64,000 nt of DNA from Dryas octopetala (Eukaryota; Streptophyta; Magnoliopsida; Rosales; Rosaceae): positions 15,269,614 to 15,333,613 of the forward strand of contig OY992836.1 in the NCBI GenBank assembly GCA_963921425.1, written 5' to 3'. Both the position numbers and the translations under genes were made by a program. How positions within the stretch are numbered: position 1 is the stretch's first letter; each line of letters begins with the position of its first letter. Shown piece by piece: positions 1-12,197 of the stretch. Below the pieces are notes generated by a model. The model did no database searches and was not told the origin of the DNA. It worked only from the letters and a program-made list of their open reading frames with translations.

Positions 1-3000
1 TGTTTTGGGGAACATTTTGCTTGAATTAGTTTCCATTGTTAGAAGTATCAGAAAACTTTGTGCTTTTAGTAATCTATTTTCTTTTTGTATATCATGTCTA
101 TGTAAATATTCTGATTTTATCCCCTTTCTTTTTTAAGATTATTTTTAGTAAGGTCTACCATATTAATACTGATAACTCCTTTAAGAATTTGATTTATCTT
201 TAGGGATTTTCTGGTAAAGCACTTTCTATACCCAATATTATTGTTACTATTGTGTCTCACAGGGATTTGGATTTTAATGCACTTACTCTTCTAATCTGTG
301 CTCTTTTCCCTTTCTTGGTACCAGACAGGGTATTTGGGACTGATTGCTCCACAAGGAGGGTGTATGAAGAAGGAGCCAAGAAAGTTGCCCTATCAGTTGT
401 CAGTGGCATAAACAGTGAGTAGAATACAATTCCTTTTCCTTCCTTTGTCATTATTCTTATTTCGTAAACTTTACTTGAACTTCAACTATGTCAATATCTA
501 TTCATCCTTTTTATGATGATCTGCTTTCAGCAAGTATTTTTGCGTATGGACAAACAAGCAGTGGAAAAACGTACACCATGAATGGAATTACGAAGTACAC
601 TGTTGCAGACATATATGATTACATAGAGACGGTAATTTACACATATCATATTACTAATCTTTCTTTCTTTTTGTTTCTGCATTTCATTATGTTCCTTGGT
701 TCTCTATGTTTGATGACATAATCTGTATTAATGTAGCACAAGGAGAGAGAATTCGTTTTAAAGTTCTCTGCAATCGAGATCTACAACGAAGCTGTTAGGG
801 ACCTCCTTAGTGCAGATACCACTCCACTTAGACTTCTGGATGATCCAGAGGTAAATATCATTTTTAATATGATGAAGAACTGCCACATGTAAGTTTCTTG
901 TACTGATTATTAACCTTTTTATAGAGAGGTACAACTGTCGAGAGACTCACGGAGGAAACTCTGACGGACTGGAATCATTTCCTAGAACTTCTATCTGTCT
1001 GTGAAGGTAAGGATGCTTTAAGTTAGTCATTTCTTCCAGTAGATGACTATGGTTGCACACTCTAACAATGTCTTCATGCATTTTCGCAGCTCAAAGACAG
1101 ATAGGGGAAACATCACTAAATGAAGCAAGCTCCAGATCTCATCAGATCCTCAGATTGGTATGACCAGTTGTTTTCACTAACAAATTGAAATTGTAGATGT
1201 CACTTTTTCTTTCTGGCTAAGAAATTTTCTTAACGACTATGTTAAATTACCTTGGACATTATGTTGTGGTGTATCAGGTAATAGAAAGTTCAGCACGTGA
1301 GTTTCTTGGCTATGACAAGTCAAGCTCCCTTACAGCTATTGTGGTAAGAACTATTGTTTTTAAAAATTGAATACAAAAAAAAAAAAAAAGGTTAAAGGAA
1401 TAGCAGATAATAACAGAATGATACAATTATTCTTTTTGTACAGAACTTTGTCGATCTTGCAGGAAGTGAGCGTGCATCCCAGACGTTATCAGCTGGAACA
1501 AGGTTGAAAGAGGGTTGCCACATAAATCGCAGTTTACTAACTCTGGGCACTGTTATCCGTAAGCTCAGGTCAGCTTGTGTAGCTTGTTTAGCATTTTATA
1601 TTTTCTCAGTTACAGTCTTTTTCAAAACCTATTCTACTAATCATTGTGCAATTGTAATGTCAAGTATTCATATTTTATTCTCTTTGATTCTTTCTAGTAG
1701 TCTTTGTACAATTGAAGTTCTAGCATAAGAAGAATTACTATATCTGATTGCACATTACTGAGCTTTCATGCAGCAAGGGAAGAAATGGGCATGTTCCTTA
1801 CAGAGATTCAAAGCTAACCCGCATTCTACAGTCCTCCTTGGGAGGAAATGCAAGAACTGCCATCATCTGTACCATGAGTCCTGCACATATCCATGTTGAG
1901 CAATCAAGAAATACCCTCTTGTTTGCAAGTTGTGCAAAAGAAGTGACGACAAATGCACAAGTTAATGTAGTCATGTCAGATAAAGCATTGGTGAAGCATT
2001 TGCAAAGAGAATTGACTAGATTAGAGAGTGAGTTGAGATGTACGGGACCAAAAACTGTATCAGCTGATTCGTCTACATTACTAAGAGAGAAAGACCGTCA
2101 AATTGAAAAGGTAACTAATAGGCTTCTAGTATAAAAGTTTTGTATCCAAGATCCTTAAAAGTACATATGTGGCCTATCCCAACACCTTTATTAATTTTCC
2201 CTATACTTCTTATTATATCAAGCTTTGGGCTAACTGGAAAAGTTTTCGTTTATGTTTCTTGCATGGAAAGATGTCATGTTGTTCTCCTTTACTTGATTCT
2301 TCTATTTTTTTTTTTATGATTTTTAAGTTCAGTTTAGTGAATGTTAATCCATGTATATAAGTTATCAATAATGGTGCAAAAGAGCACATAACAGACGCCG
2401 GTGGCAAAGATAACGAAAGAATTAAACTATAAATGCTAATAATGGAAAACCAAGGTGAAATTTATTCTTCAATATACAATGACCTCCAAATATTTTCTTA
2501 CTGGTCTTTCCACAATTAGACCAAGCAGGTTTGTCTATGTTGATTACTTTTATTCTGTTTCATGATTCTCAAGTCCTCTCAAGTGGCAATATCTTAACTT
2601 CTTTATTGTGCTTACCTTTTTACAAGCCGTGGCCATTTTTTTTCCTTCGTGGTTCTCACATGCAAGAGGACATAGTACAATTTTTCTTATTCATGATTCA
2701 GGTAGTATCTTTCTTGTTGTCTAAAGACCTGGATCTTTGGTTTTGTTTATTGAATATGCAGCTCAAGAAAGAGGTAGCAGATCTGGTTCTGCAACGAGAT
2801 GTTGCTCAGTCTCAGGTTAAAGATCTAGTACAAGTGCTTGGAGAAGATAAACCATCAATGGTATCAGTTTTTGTAGTAATATAAACCGTGGAATCCAATT
2901 TCACTTCAATTTGCTCTGGCTGTCCTAAGTCCAGTTTCTTTTTATGTTCCTGTAGGTGGATCTGGAACGTTATTACCCCAAATTACGAGTGCGAAATTCA

Positions 3001-5354
3001 TGGGACTTTGAAAATCAAACATCAGGGGCACCTGTTCTGGGTTTTCCTCACCGCCGAGCCAATAGTGTTAGGTCTTTTGATACATCTCAGTATTCAGATG
3101 GAGACAGTAGGACTAGTTCTGAAGATACTATACTCCAACTTCCTGACTTCGAAGAGAATTTCTTGCACACTGACTCCTCTCAGAAGTTGTCAGTTAGCCG
3201 ACCTAATTTTGTTGATACCAATTTGCATCAGGAGGAGAGCAAAGAACAGTCTGATGGACGTTCAGAGGATCTTTGCAAGGAAGTTCAATGCATTGAAATG
3301 GAAGAGTCAAGCACAAACAGATACATAGTGCCAAATACATTAGAGTCAAGCACAAACAGATACATAGTGACAAATACTTCAGAGTCCAGCACAAACGGAT
3401 GTATAGTGTCAAATGCATCAGAATCAAGCACAAACGGACGTATAGTGTCAAATGCATCAGAGTCAAGTGCAAACACGTATCAAAACTCAAATATGTCATC
3501 TCCTATAGCAAACACTGCTTCCTCAGGATTGACAATGGTTGAGAATGGAGATGACACAAATCAAGAACCCGGGTCACCCCTATTGAACCATGAACCGGGG
3601 TCACCCCTATTGAACCAAACAGGTTTTGTAATTCCATCTCCCAAAAAGACATCTCAATGGCTCCCAGAGAAAGATGGGCTAATGTGGCTGCCAGAGAAAG
3701 TTGGGCTAATATGGTTGCCAGAGAAAGATAGGTTTTGCCCCTCAGTGTTGAAGTTAAGAAGGAGTAAAAGTTGTAAAGCAAGTCTTATGGCTAGTTTGTC
3801 TTCATGTTGGTTTGAGATGGTAGAGAAGAATGAGAGCACACCTCCAATTGAGTTTGAGAAATATTTTACAGGAAGGCCTGAGAGTTTCCGAAAGAAACTT
3901 CCTTCATTGAAGTATGGTTCTGAGATTGAAAGGTTATCAAGAAATGGTTCTCAGGCTTCTGCAAGAAGTGCTGCTTTTGAAGAGAGTAAAGCACAGGATA
4001 CTGAATCCACAACTGATGACAAGGGTACTGAAAGCAGTGCTTTAGTTGAAGGAACGAAAGAAATGACCGATACCCAGTGCAATACTGAACCTGCTGATTC
4101 TATGGTGAGTGAGTGTTTTATTTGTCACCACTTTATAATAGGCCGAAACCATTGGTATTGGTTACTAAGGTAACAGTCCATTTAATGCAATCATGGACTG
4201 CATTGGATAATGATGGGAAAAGCAAGGCCCTTATTTTCATCTTATTGGTGGATTGATGAAAAAGTGCCTAGTAAGATGGTTAGGCCCTTCTTTTTGTATA
4301 CACTTTTGAAAATAAAATGAAAATATATGCAATGTCTTCTTTGTGCACAATTCTAGCAGGAATTGCAAGAAGTAATAGGCATTTTAATAAGATGGACAAC
4401 CAGTTGTTCCGTTTTGTCTTTCAATGTAGCCTTTAGAAAATAAAGAAGAGAAGTTGTAGATAATCTAACTAATAATAACTTTAACAATGGTTGTCTTGCG
4501 TGACAGGTACCAGAGACGGATTCAAGGCTCATACCATCTGCAAGGGATGTTAAAGATGTTGGCTTGGACCCAATTCCTATTGATGTAGAAAGCCCTTCAA
4601 GGTGGCCTTCAGAATTCCAGAGGCTGCAAAGAGAGATTATTGAACTTTGGCATGCCTGCAACGTGTCATTGGTTCACAGGACTTACTTCTTCCTACTATT
4701 TAAAGGTGATCCAAGTGATTCTATTTACATGGAGGTTGAGCTCAGGAGATTGTCCTTCCTCAAAGACACATTTTCTCAGGGCAATCAAACTTTGGAAGAT
4801 GGTCAAACTCTAACACCTGAATCCAGGTATCTTATCAGATTTTGCCTTGGAGGTTATAGCATGTTATGTTCTCAAACTGTCAATCTAGCATCACATAATT
4901 TAAACTTTAGTCCATCAAATCAATAATTCATATTGACTGTCTGGCTAGAGATCATTTCTCATTCGTTACATATTTTATTTGGGCATCTTATATGCATTGA
5001 GAGAACTTTAACATGTTTTGTTCTATATTTAGCATGAGGGCTTTAGCTCGTGAGAGACACATGCTGAGCAAGCAAATGCGCAGCAGACTCTCTATAAATG
5101 AAAGAAACAACCTCTACCTAAAGTGGGGTATTGGGCTAAACTCAAAGAACAGGAGGTGGCAATTGGCAAACCGCCTGTGGAGTGACACAAAAAGCATAGA
5201 CCATATCACTGAGAGTGCCACTGTGGTTGCAAAGCTGGTGGGTTCAGTACAACCAGAGCAAGCATTCAAGGAGATGTTTGGCCTCAGATTCACTCCCAGA
5301 GACACAACGCGGAAATCTCACCGTTGGACAGAGAGTTTCAAGTCTCTTGTGTAA
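1..5354 (+). CDS. KIN-7 subfamily kinesin, 5' end outside window
   Basis: Plus-end-directed microtubule motor of the plant KIN-7 group (NACK/KIN-7E-like). Visible coding exons: 325-414, 531-631, 737-850, 925-1006, 1090-1157, 1278-1343, 1444-1568, 1774-2110, 2762-2860, 2956-4104, 4507-4826 and 5033-5354. All junctions keep frame, giving about 957 residues; 1-324 is intron. Motor motifs are present: P-loop [11 protein letters not shown] (exon 531-631), switch I NEASSRSH (exon 1090-1157), switch II DLAGSER (exon 1444-1568) and the neck region after [12 protein letters not shown] short coiled coil lies at 2762-2860, then a long low-complexity stalk (2956-4104) with three in-frame short tandem repeats. 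The C-terminal block (4507-5354, ending WTESFKSLV) is the DUF3490-type domain of plant KIN-7 kinesins. The sequence before the P-loop ([20 protein letters not shown]) resembles KIN-7E/F types more than NACK1. The exact paralogue is not certain. Confidence 0.93.
3304..3498 (+). repeat. In-frame 39-bp tandem repeat in kinesin stalk, 5 units
   Basis: Five consecutive 13-residue units of the form ESSTNxxIVxNxS, with the last unit diverged ([13 protein letters not shown]). The repeat keeps frame and lies in the disordered stalk between the coiled coil and the C-terminal domain. Confidence 0.9.
3565..3738 (+). repeat. Two further in-frame 27-bp repeats in kinesin stalk
   Basis: EPGSPLLN(H/Q) occurs twice in a row (3565-3618). 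WLPEK followed by four residues occurs three times in a row (about 3658-3738). Both use 9-residue units and lie in the same exon as the 39-bp repeat. Confidence 0.88.
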
Positions 5355-8300
5355 GCTTGTTGTGTGATCACCCATATTACAAGTTTCATTGTGTCTAATT
5401 CCATTTACTTATATGATTATGATTCCTTGACAAATATTCCATTTGAATTTGATATTCTCTGTTCTGATTGTAATTTTATTTTTTTTTTTTTATCAGCTGT
5501 TCTGAAATTAAATGACTGTAAGAAAGTTTGTAAATTTCCTCAGGCATAGAAATGATGTTCCCTCGTTTATTGTAAAGTATAATCAAGTGGAGAGATCAGA
5601 GATGTAACTATATAAGGGTGGTATATACGTCTTGTTACCAATTCATGTTCATTCTTATATTTTTTTTTTGGTGGTTGTAGTATGAACATCACACATTATC
5701 AATTCCAGTATCCACCTACTATTACCAACTCAATATTCCTCTTCCATTTATATCTCTCATCTTGTTACAGTGTATATATGTTTAATGGGCCCAAAGAACT
5801 TTTGTTGAGACCACAATTTGCGGGCCTTCCGTGGATTAATCTTGGGGTAATTCTAAATTGACCCCATTGGTTTTTTACCAAACTTTTTGTGGGGTTTTAA
5901 AGGAAAACGGTGGAGTCTTTTCAGAATCTCTCTTAATCTTGGGCTATTATAGAGGTTTACTTGGGCTTACAAGCAAGTCGGACTCTGTATAGGCCCTTCT
6001 CTTGGAAAGATATTATTTTGTTGATGATGATATGATGTTTATATAAACTCTCAGTATGCTTTGCATAATTCATGTGGCTTGTGGCATAGCATTTTTGTAA
6101 ACCTTTGATGACAAAAAGCCATGGAATATCTTTAGTGAAAATAGAACAATGCTCCTTTACTTTGGTTCCTTAATTTTCTGGTTCATTTTTCAATAGCTGA
6201 ATATTGAACACCACCCATTTTAATTACTGTGACCAAAACATTACTGACGCAGATTCTGTTGTTAATAGGTGTCCATGTTTGGCTTTTATACTTCAACAGC
6301 ATTTAAAAGTTAACCAAAAAAATGTGGATCCTATGCAATTGATCCAAATTGTGCAAGTACTAGCATTCATTGTAGCCAATAGCCATCAATATTATTCACA
6401 AAAAAAGTAAAGTTTCTCTCTACTCTCGTATCCTCCCACTTACTAAACATTAATTATCTTCATTTAGATGATGCCTTGGGTCAGGCATAAAGACACTCTA
6501 TCTATGAGACTGTGACAGCCCTAAATGCCCCAAGCATTTAAGCTCATTCATGTTTTGAAAAAAACATACATCTTATCTTGATATTTCGCTCATCCAATAA
6601 ACAATCACATAATGAGAAAAACATATATATTAACTATATATATTCGTTACATAGAAGTTTTAGTTTAGATGATTATAATTTCTGTTGCACACCCAATTTG
6701 GTATCTCTTCCATAAGAGAGCCCGATGTTAACCCAGCTTGACAGTCCAAGGATCCCAGTGAACCTTTGATAATGAAGCACCAAGGGGGAAAAAGAACATG
6801 ATCGTGGGTCTGCCTTAAAATTGATACGATTTCTCTCATGGGATTGGGACCGTAGTCGGTGACTCGGTGGCCTCTCAATGAAAGTATATGGCATATCATT
6901 GAAGCTAGTGTGCATGTCCCTAATTATTTCCTTCATAGAAAGGGACCCTTTTCGGTTGGTTTGCTTTCCCTGTACTCGGACTTTTTTTTTGAATGAAATG
7001 CTGTTGTTTGTTTGTTGGCCAAAACAAAAAAGTTGTAATTTATAGCTCAAACCATCTCCCGCCAACATTTAATGATTCAAACTGCCTTACATTCTCATGA
7101 CTTTGGCAGAAGGAATAAGTATTTAATTGATGAACATTTTTATTGAATTAAGAGAATCAAATTTAATATGAAATATCTTTTTTCATGTGCTACGTGTTGA
7201 CTGAGTTGATCAATCAGTGGAGAAAATTGCATGAATGACTTGTGTAAAACGTAAAACTCTATATGGTCCCATATATTATATAATAACGAATGTATCTTGT
7301 CACTATTATATTGGGTATATCTTTTACGATAATCAATCTTAAATAGAGTAATTTATCGTATTATGTCGAGCGTATCTTCTAAAATAGTCGGTCTCATGTA
7401 TTACACGACAATTAATGTTATTTGACATATTATATCATATCTATGCATAAGAAAGGAAATAATCTATTATTAGGCTTCCTACATTAGTGGTAATTCCGTA
7501 TCCAAGATTGGATGATTTGAAGATCATTCAAAAAGTGTTGCCAACTACCTGATTTGTGGTCCTTTTTCAGCCGATTTGACCTTATTCCATTTTGCTCACA
7601 TGAGATTTTTACTTTATGTACTTTCCAATCTCACCCAATAAGGCTAATTAAACATTCCATGCTCTATCCATTTCACTAATCTCTTTCCAACATTTACTTG
7701 ACCTTTTTTGAGTCTTGACCATTCAATTCAAAAGAATGCATGTTTCAAAAGAGAATCCCACTGCCAGTTACAAAGGTGGGTTTTCTTGCTGTACAATGGT
7801 GGGGTTAAAAGAGCAAATCAAAGAGGGAAACAATGTCAAACAAGGGGAAAAAGTATAAAGGGTCTAAGCCAACCATAGTATTAGTGGCCCCATCAAATTT
7901 TAGTTGGGCCCACTCATTATGACAAGAAGTCTTCAAGCTTTTCTCATGCACAAGCTACAAGCTATATGTACTATGTTTTTCCACGTACTCATAGAATGAA
8001 ATAAAATTGAAGAATAAAAAAAAAGAAGAATAGTAGTTGTCTTCTGTTTTGTATTTTCCTTTTTTTTTTTTGTATATTCTCTCTTATTCTGATCCAATTT
8101 TCAACTTGGCCTTTGAAGATTATCTCAATAAAAAATTAAATAAATTAAAACTTGATTAGTCATTTAATAATTATCAAATAAATAAAATTTTTGATAATCA
8201 TAAGATTTATTGTCTATTTATTTAAAAATAATTAGATTGTAAAAAAATGTTTTAGAAATTAAATAATTTCCATCATAAACTACATTAAATAAGAGAGAGG

Positions 8301-8445
8301 ACGTGAAAAAGAATTAAAATAATTTAAAAAAGGCAAAAATAAGATGACACACAAGGCCCAATGATTAAGCCAACATCATGTCATATGAGGTTGAAAAGTG
8401 ATACCCTAAAGCCCCCACCACACCACTTGCCGTTTTGAAAAGTCC
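5355..8445. other. Intergenic, no gene recognised
   Basis: This is about 3.1 kb of AT-rich sequence between the kinesin stop and the receptor-kinase promoter. Short open frames near 6204-6410 and 6660-7068 lack recognisable domains and plant-like codon patterns. Two loosely similar AT-rich segments lie at about 7260-7440, and an AT-rich stretch at 8100-8270 resembles segments near 22840 and 57735. Nothing else is supported. Confidence 0.6.
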
Positions 8446-8789
8446 TTGTACAAAAGGAGTCGGGTTTTTGGGTTGGGGCGGACCCGACCCGAAAATTTTC
8501 TATCTACTCACACTGAGTCAGTCACTCTCACTCACTCTCTGCGTGAGTGTGTGGGTCGCTCTTTTTCAGACTCTGAGTCTCTGACCAAACAAAGAAAACC
8601 GTACACTACTGGCGTAACATATGGCGACACCTTGCTCTCCCCTCTCTGCAAACAACAACACTCCCCGCCGGTCTCTGCTAACTTACGCACCCGCTGCGCA
8701 CTCTCTTATCCTCAACCAACACACATGAACTAGAAAAACCAAACCAAACCAAAACCGTTTTTGATTCCTCTCCCGCAAACCCACCATTT
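8446..8789 (+). promoter_or_regulatory. Proximal promoter and pyrimidine-rich leader of the LRR-RLK
   Basis: Base composition shifts from AT-rich to CT-rich just upstream of the kinase ATG, with many CACTC/CTCTC runs at 8505-8580. This is typical of a plant 5' leader. No convincing TATA box was found, so the transcription start is not placed. Confidence 0.45.
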
Positions 8790-11700
8790 ATGGCCGCGAC
8801 TGCGCTTCTCATCGTCGCGGTGCTCTGCGCACCCTTCTTCTTATCGTGCGCCGCCCAGCGCAGCGCCGCAACGCTTGCCGAGATCCAAGCCTTGACGTCG
8901 TTTAAGCTCAATCTCCACGATCCGCTCGGTGCATTGAACGGTTGGGATTCGTCCACGCCGTCGGCTCCATGCGACTGGCGAGGAGTCGACTGTACTGACA
9001 ACCGAGTCTCCGAGCTTCGTTTGCCTCGCCTCCAACTCAGTGGCCGACTCAGCGACCAACTCGGTAAGCTGCGCATGTTGCGCAAGCTGAGCCTCCGTTC
9101 CAACTCGTTCAACGGCACCATACCGAACTCGCTCTCCGAATGCACGCTCCTACGCGCCGTCTTCTTGCAGAACAACTCTCTCTCCGGCAAGCTCCCGCCG
9201 GAGATCGGAAACCTCACCAACATCCAAATCCTCAACGTCGCCAGCAACCGCCTCTCCGGCGAAATCTCCGGCGAGCTGCCTCGGATGCTCAAGTACCTTG
9301 ATCTTTCTTCGAACTCGTTCTCCGGCGAGATTCCGAAGAGCATTGTGAACCTGAGTGAACTTCAGTTGATCAACCTCTCGTACAACCAGTTTTCCGGTCA
9401 GGTTCCTGCAAGCTTCGGCGAGCTCCAGGAGCTGCAGTTCCTCTGGCTCGACCACAACCTCTTAGAAGGAACGCTGCCTTCAGCCATCGCCAACTGCTCG
9501 GAGCTGGTGCATTTGAGCGTCGAAGGCAATGCGCTCGGAGGCGTAATACCGGCGGCTATCGGAGCTCTACCAAAGCTTCAGGTGGTCTCGCTCTCACAGA
9601 ATAACCTCTCTGGTACGGTCCCGTCCTCAATGTTTTGCAATGCTTCTTCGGTTTCTCCGCCGTCGCTTAGGATCGTCCAGCTAGGGTTTAATGCGTTCAC
9701 GGACATTGTTAAGCCCGAGACAGCGACGTGTTTCAGTTCTCTGCAGGTTTTGGATCTTCAACACAATCAGATTCGCGGCGGTTTTCCATGGTGGTTAACA
9801 CAGGTATCAAACTTGACACTGTTGGATGTTTCTAGTAACTCATTCTCCGGCGTGGTGCCGCCGGAGATTGGAAACCTTTCGAGGTTAGAGGAGCTTAAAA
9901 TGGCTAATAATTTATTTAGCGGTCAGATTCCGGCAGAGATTAAGCAATGCGGCTTACTACGCGTGCTTGATCTCCAAGGAAATCAATTTTCTGGGGAAAT
10001 TCCTGTGTTTTTGGGTGATTTGAGAGGTTTAAAGGTGCTATCTTTGGGGGATAATCAGTTCTCGAGTTCCATTCCGGTTAGTTTTCGCAATCTCTCGGGG
10101 CTTGAGACTTTGAGCTTGGGCGGGAACCACTTGAATGGAACTTTGCCAGAGGAGGTGCTAATGGGGTTGGGCAATTTGACCACATTGGACCTCAGTGGGA
10201 ACAAGTTTTCTGGTGAAGTTGCCATCACTATTGGGAATTTGAGTCATCTAGTGGTTCTGAATCTGAGTGGCAATGGCTTTTCCGGGAGGGTTCCGGCTAG
10301 CTTGGCTAGTCTCTTCAGGCTTACAACTATTGATTTGAGCAAACAGAACCTCTCTGGTGAGCTGCCTTTCGAGCTTTCTGGGTTACCCAATCTTCAAGTT
10401 ATTGCATTGCAGGAGAACGGGTTGTCTGGGGAAGTTCCTGAAGGTTTTAGTAGTTTGATGGGTCTGCATTATTTGAACCTCAGTTCTAATGCATTTTCTG
10501 GTCAAATTCCTGAGAACTATGGCTTTCTTCGGTCATTAGTTGTTCTGTCATTCTCTGACAATCACATTTCTGGAGTGATTCCACCGGAGCTTGGAAACTG
10601 TTCTGATCTTCAAGTTCTAGAGCTAAGATCTAACTCTTTGACAGGTCACATTCCAGCTGATCTCTCTCGCCTCTCGTCATTAAAGGAGCTTGATTTGGGT
10701 GGCAACAATTTAATAGGTGAAATCCCAGAGGAAATTTCAAAATGCTCATCATTAACTTCTTTGTTACTGGACTCCAATCATCTTTCAGGTGGCATACCAG
10801 ACTCATTGTCTCAGCTATCAAACCTAACTACGCTGGATCTCTCCAATAACAACTTGAGTGGGAAAATTCCTGATGATCTGACACTAATTCCTGGCCTGGT
10901 GAACTTCAATGTCTCCAGGAATAACCTCGAAGGTGAGATTCCAAGAACGCTAGGTTCTCGGATCAACAATCCATCTGCATTTGGAGGTAATCAAAACTTG
11001 TGCGGGCAGCCATTGGATAGGAGGTGTGAGGATCCCAACAAGAAGGATACGAAGAAGAGGCTGATTCTGTTAATTGTTATTGTTGTAAGTGGAGCTTGCC
11101 TATTAGCTTTGTGTTGCTGCTTTTACATTTTCAGCCTCTTGAGGTGGCGCAAAAGGCTCAAAGATGGGGCGTCTGGGGAGAAGAACAAGAGTCCAGCGAG
11201 GGCAAGCTCTGGAGCAAGTGGGGGTCGTGGAAGCTCGGATAGTGGAGGGCCAAAGCTTGTTATGTTCAATAACAAAATCACCCTGGCAGAGACCATTGAA
11301 GCAACAAGGCAATTCGACGAAGAAAATGTGCTCAGCAGAACACGATATGGGTTGGTTTTCAAGGCCTGTTACAATGATGGTATGGTGCTGTCCATTCGTC
11401 GCCTCCCAGATGGAGCACTCAACGAAAACATGTTCAGAAAAGAAGCTGAAGCACTAGGCAGAGTTAAGCACCGGAATTTAACAGTTCTTCGAGGCTACTA
11501 TGCCGGGCCACCAGACCTGAGGCTTCTTGTCCACGACTACATGCCCAATGGAAACCTCGCAACTCTCCTCCAAGAAGCATCACACCAAGATGGTCATGTC
11601 CTTAATTGGCCAATGCGCCACCTCATTGCACTTGGAATAGCTCGTGGCTTGGCCTTCCTACACACATCCTCAATCGTACATGGCGATGTGAAGCCACAAA

Positions 11701-12197
11701 GTGTACTATTCGATGCAGATTTCGAAGCCCATTTGTCCGATTTTGGGGTAGACCGCCTCACAGTAGCAACCCCAGCTGAAGCCTCCTCTTCAACCGCGGT
11801 TGGGACATTAGGCTATGTGTCTCCAGAAGCAGTACTAACAGGGGCAGTCACAAAGGAATCAGATGTTTACAGCTATGGGATCGTCTTGCTCGAGCTGTTA
11901 ACTGGAAAGAGGCCAGTGATGTTTACCGAAGACGAAGACATAGTGAAGTGGGTGAAGAAGCAGCTCCAAAGAGGCCAAATCACTGAGTTGTTGGAACCGG
12001 GTTTGCTCGAGCTTGACCCCGAGTCATCCGAGTGGGAAGAGTTCTTGCTTGGAGTGAAGGTTGGGTTACTGTGCACAGCTCCAGACCCGCTTGACCGACC
12101 CACCATGTCCGATATCGTTTTCATGCTCGAAGGCTGCCGGGTCGGACCCGATATCCCTTCCTCCGCCGACCCAACATCTCAACCGTCGCCGGCGTAA
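8790..12197 (+). CDS. LRR receptor-like kinase, At4g36180-like, atypical kinase
   Basis: Single-exon gene of 1135 residues, the family's usual length. The order is: signal peptide (about 1-22), an LRRNT-type cap with PCDWRGVDC (about 28-68), a long array of 24-residue plant LRRs of the LxxLxxLxLxxNxFSGxIP type (to about 715), a C-terminal cysteine cap (LCGQPLDRRC), a transmembrane helix (about 756-784) followed by basic RWRKRLK, and a kinase domain (about 826-1110). It matches, from memory, the Arabidopsis protein At4g36180 over its whole length, including the end (SSADPTSQPSPA). The kinase looks impaired: the glycine loop is replaced by SRTRYG, the VAIK lysine is arginine (LSIRR, about 865-869) and HRD is HGD (about 962), while DFG is kept (about 983). 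Signalling may therefore depend on partners (inference). The start has no competing upstream ATG in frame and begins the signal peptide. Confidence 0.96.
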   Translation: MAATALLIVAVLCAPFFLSCAAQRSAATLAEIQALTSFKLNLHDPLGALNGWDSSTPSAPCDWRGVDCTDNRVSELRLPRLQLSGRLSDQLGKLRMLRKLSLRSNSFNGTIPNSLSECTLLRAVFLQNNSLSGKLPPEIGNLTNIQILNVASNRLSGEISGELPRMLKYLDLSSNSFSGEIPKSIVNLSELQLINLSYNQFSGQVPASFGELQELQFLWLDHNLLEGTLPSAIANCSELVHLSVEGNALGGVIPAAIGALPKLQVVSLSQNNLSGTVPSSMFCNASSVSPPSLRIVQLGFNAFTDIVKPETATCFSSLQVLDLQHNQIRGGFPWWLTQVSNLTLLDVSSNSFSGVVPPEIGNLSRLEELKMANNLFSGQIPAEIKQCGLLRVLDLQGNQFSGEIPVFLGDLRGLKVLSLGDNQFSSSIPVSFRNLSGLETLSLGGNHLNGTLPEEVLMGLGNLTTLDLSGNKFSGEVAITIGNLSHLVVLNLSGNGFSGRVPASLASLFRLTTIDLSKQNLSGELPFELSGLPNLQVIALQENGLSGEVPEGFSSLMGLHYLNLSSNAFSGQIPENYGFLRSLVVLSFSDNHISGVIPPELGNCSDLQVLELRSNSLTGHIPADLSRLSSLKELDLGGNNLIGEIPEEISKCSSLTSLLLDSNHLSGGIPDSLSQLSNLTTLDLSNNNLSGKIPDDLTLIPGLVNFNVSRNNLEGEIPRTLGSRINNPSAFGGNQNLCGQPLDRRCEDPNKKDTKKRLILLIVIVVSGACLLALCCCFYIFSLLRWRKRLKDGASGEKNKSPARASSGASGGRGSSDSGGPKLVMFNNKITLAETIEATRQFDEENVLSRTRYGLVFKACYNDGMVLSIRRLPDGALNENMFRKEAEALGRVKHRNLTVLRGYYAGPPDLRLLVHDYMPNGNLATLLQEASHQDGHVLNWPMRHLIALGIARGLAFLHTSSIVHGDVKPQSVLFDADFEAHLSDFGVDRLTVATPAEASSSTAVGTLGYVSPEAVLTGAVTKESDVYSYGIVLLELLTGKRPVMFTEDEDIVKWVKKQLQRGQITELLEPGLLELDPESSEWEEFLLGVKVGLLCTAPDPLDRPTMSDIVFMLEGCRVGPDIPSSADPTSQPSPA

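Noticed and set aside
6660-7068. A 131-codon minus-strand frame
   Set aside because: It has no recognisable domain, and no promoter or splice evidence. It is probably a chance frame in intergenic DNA.
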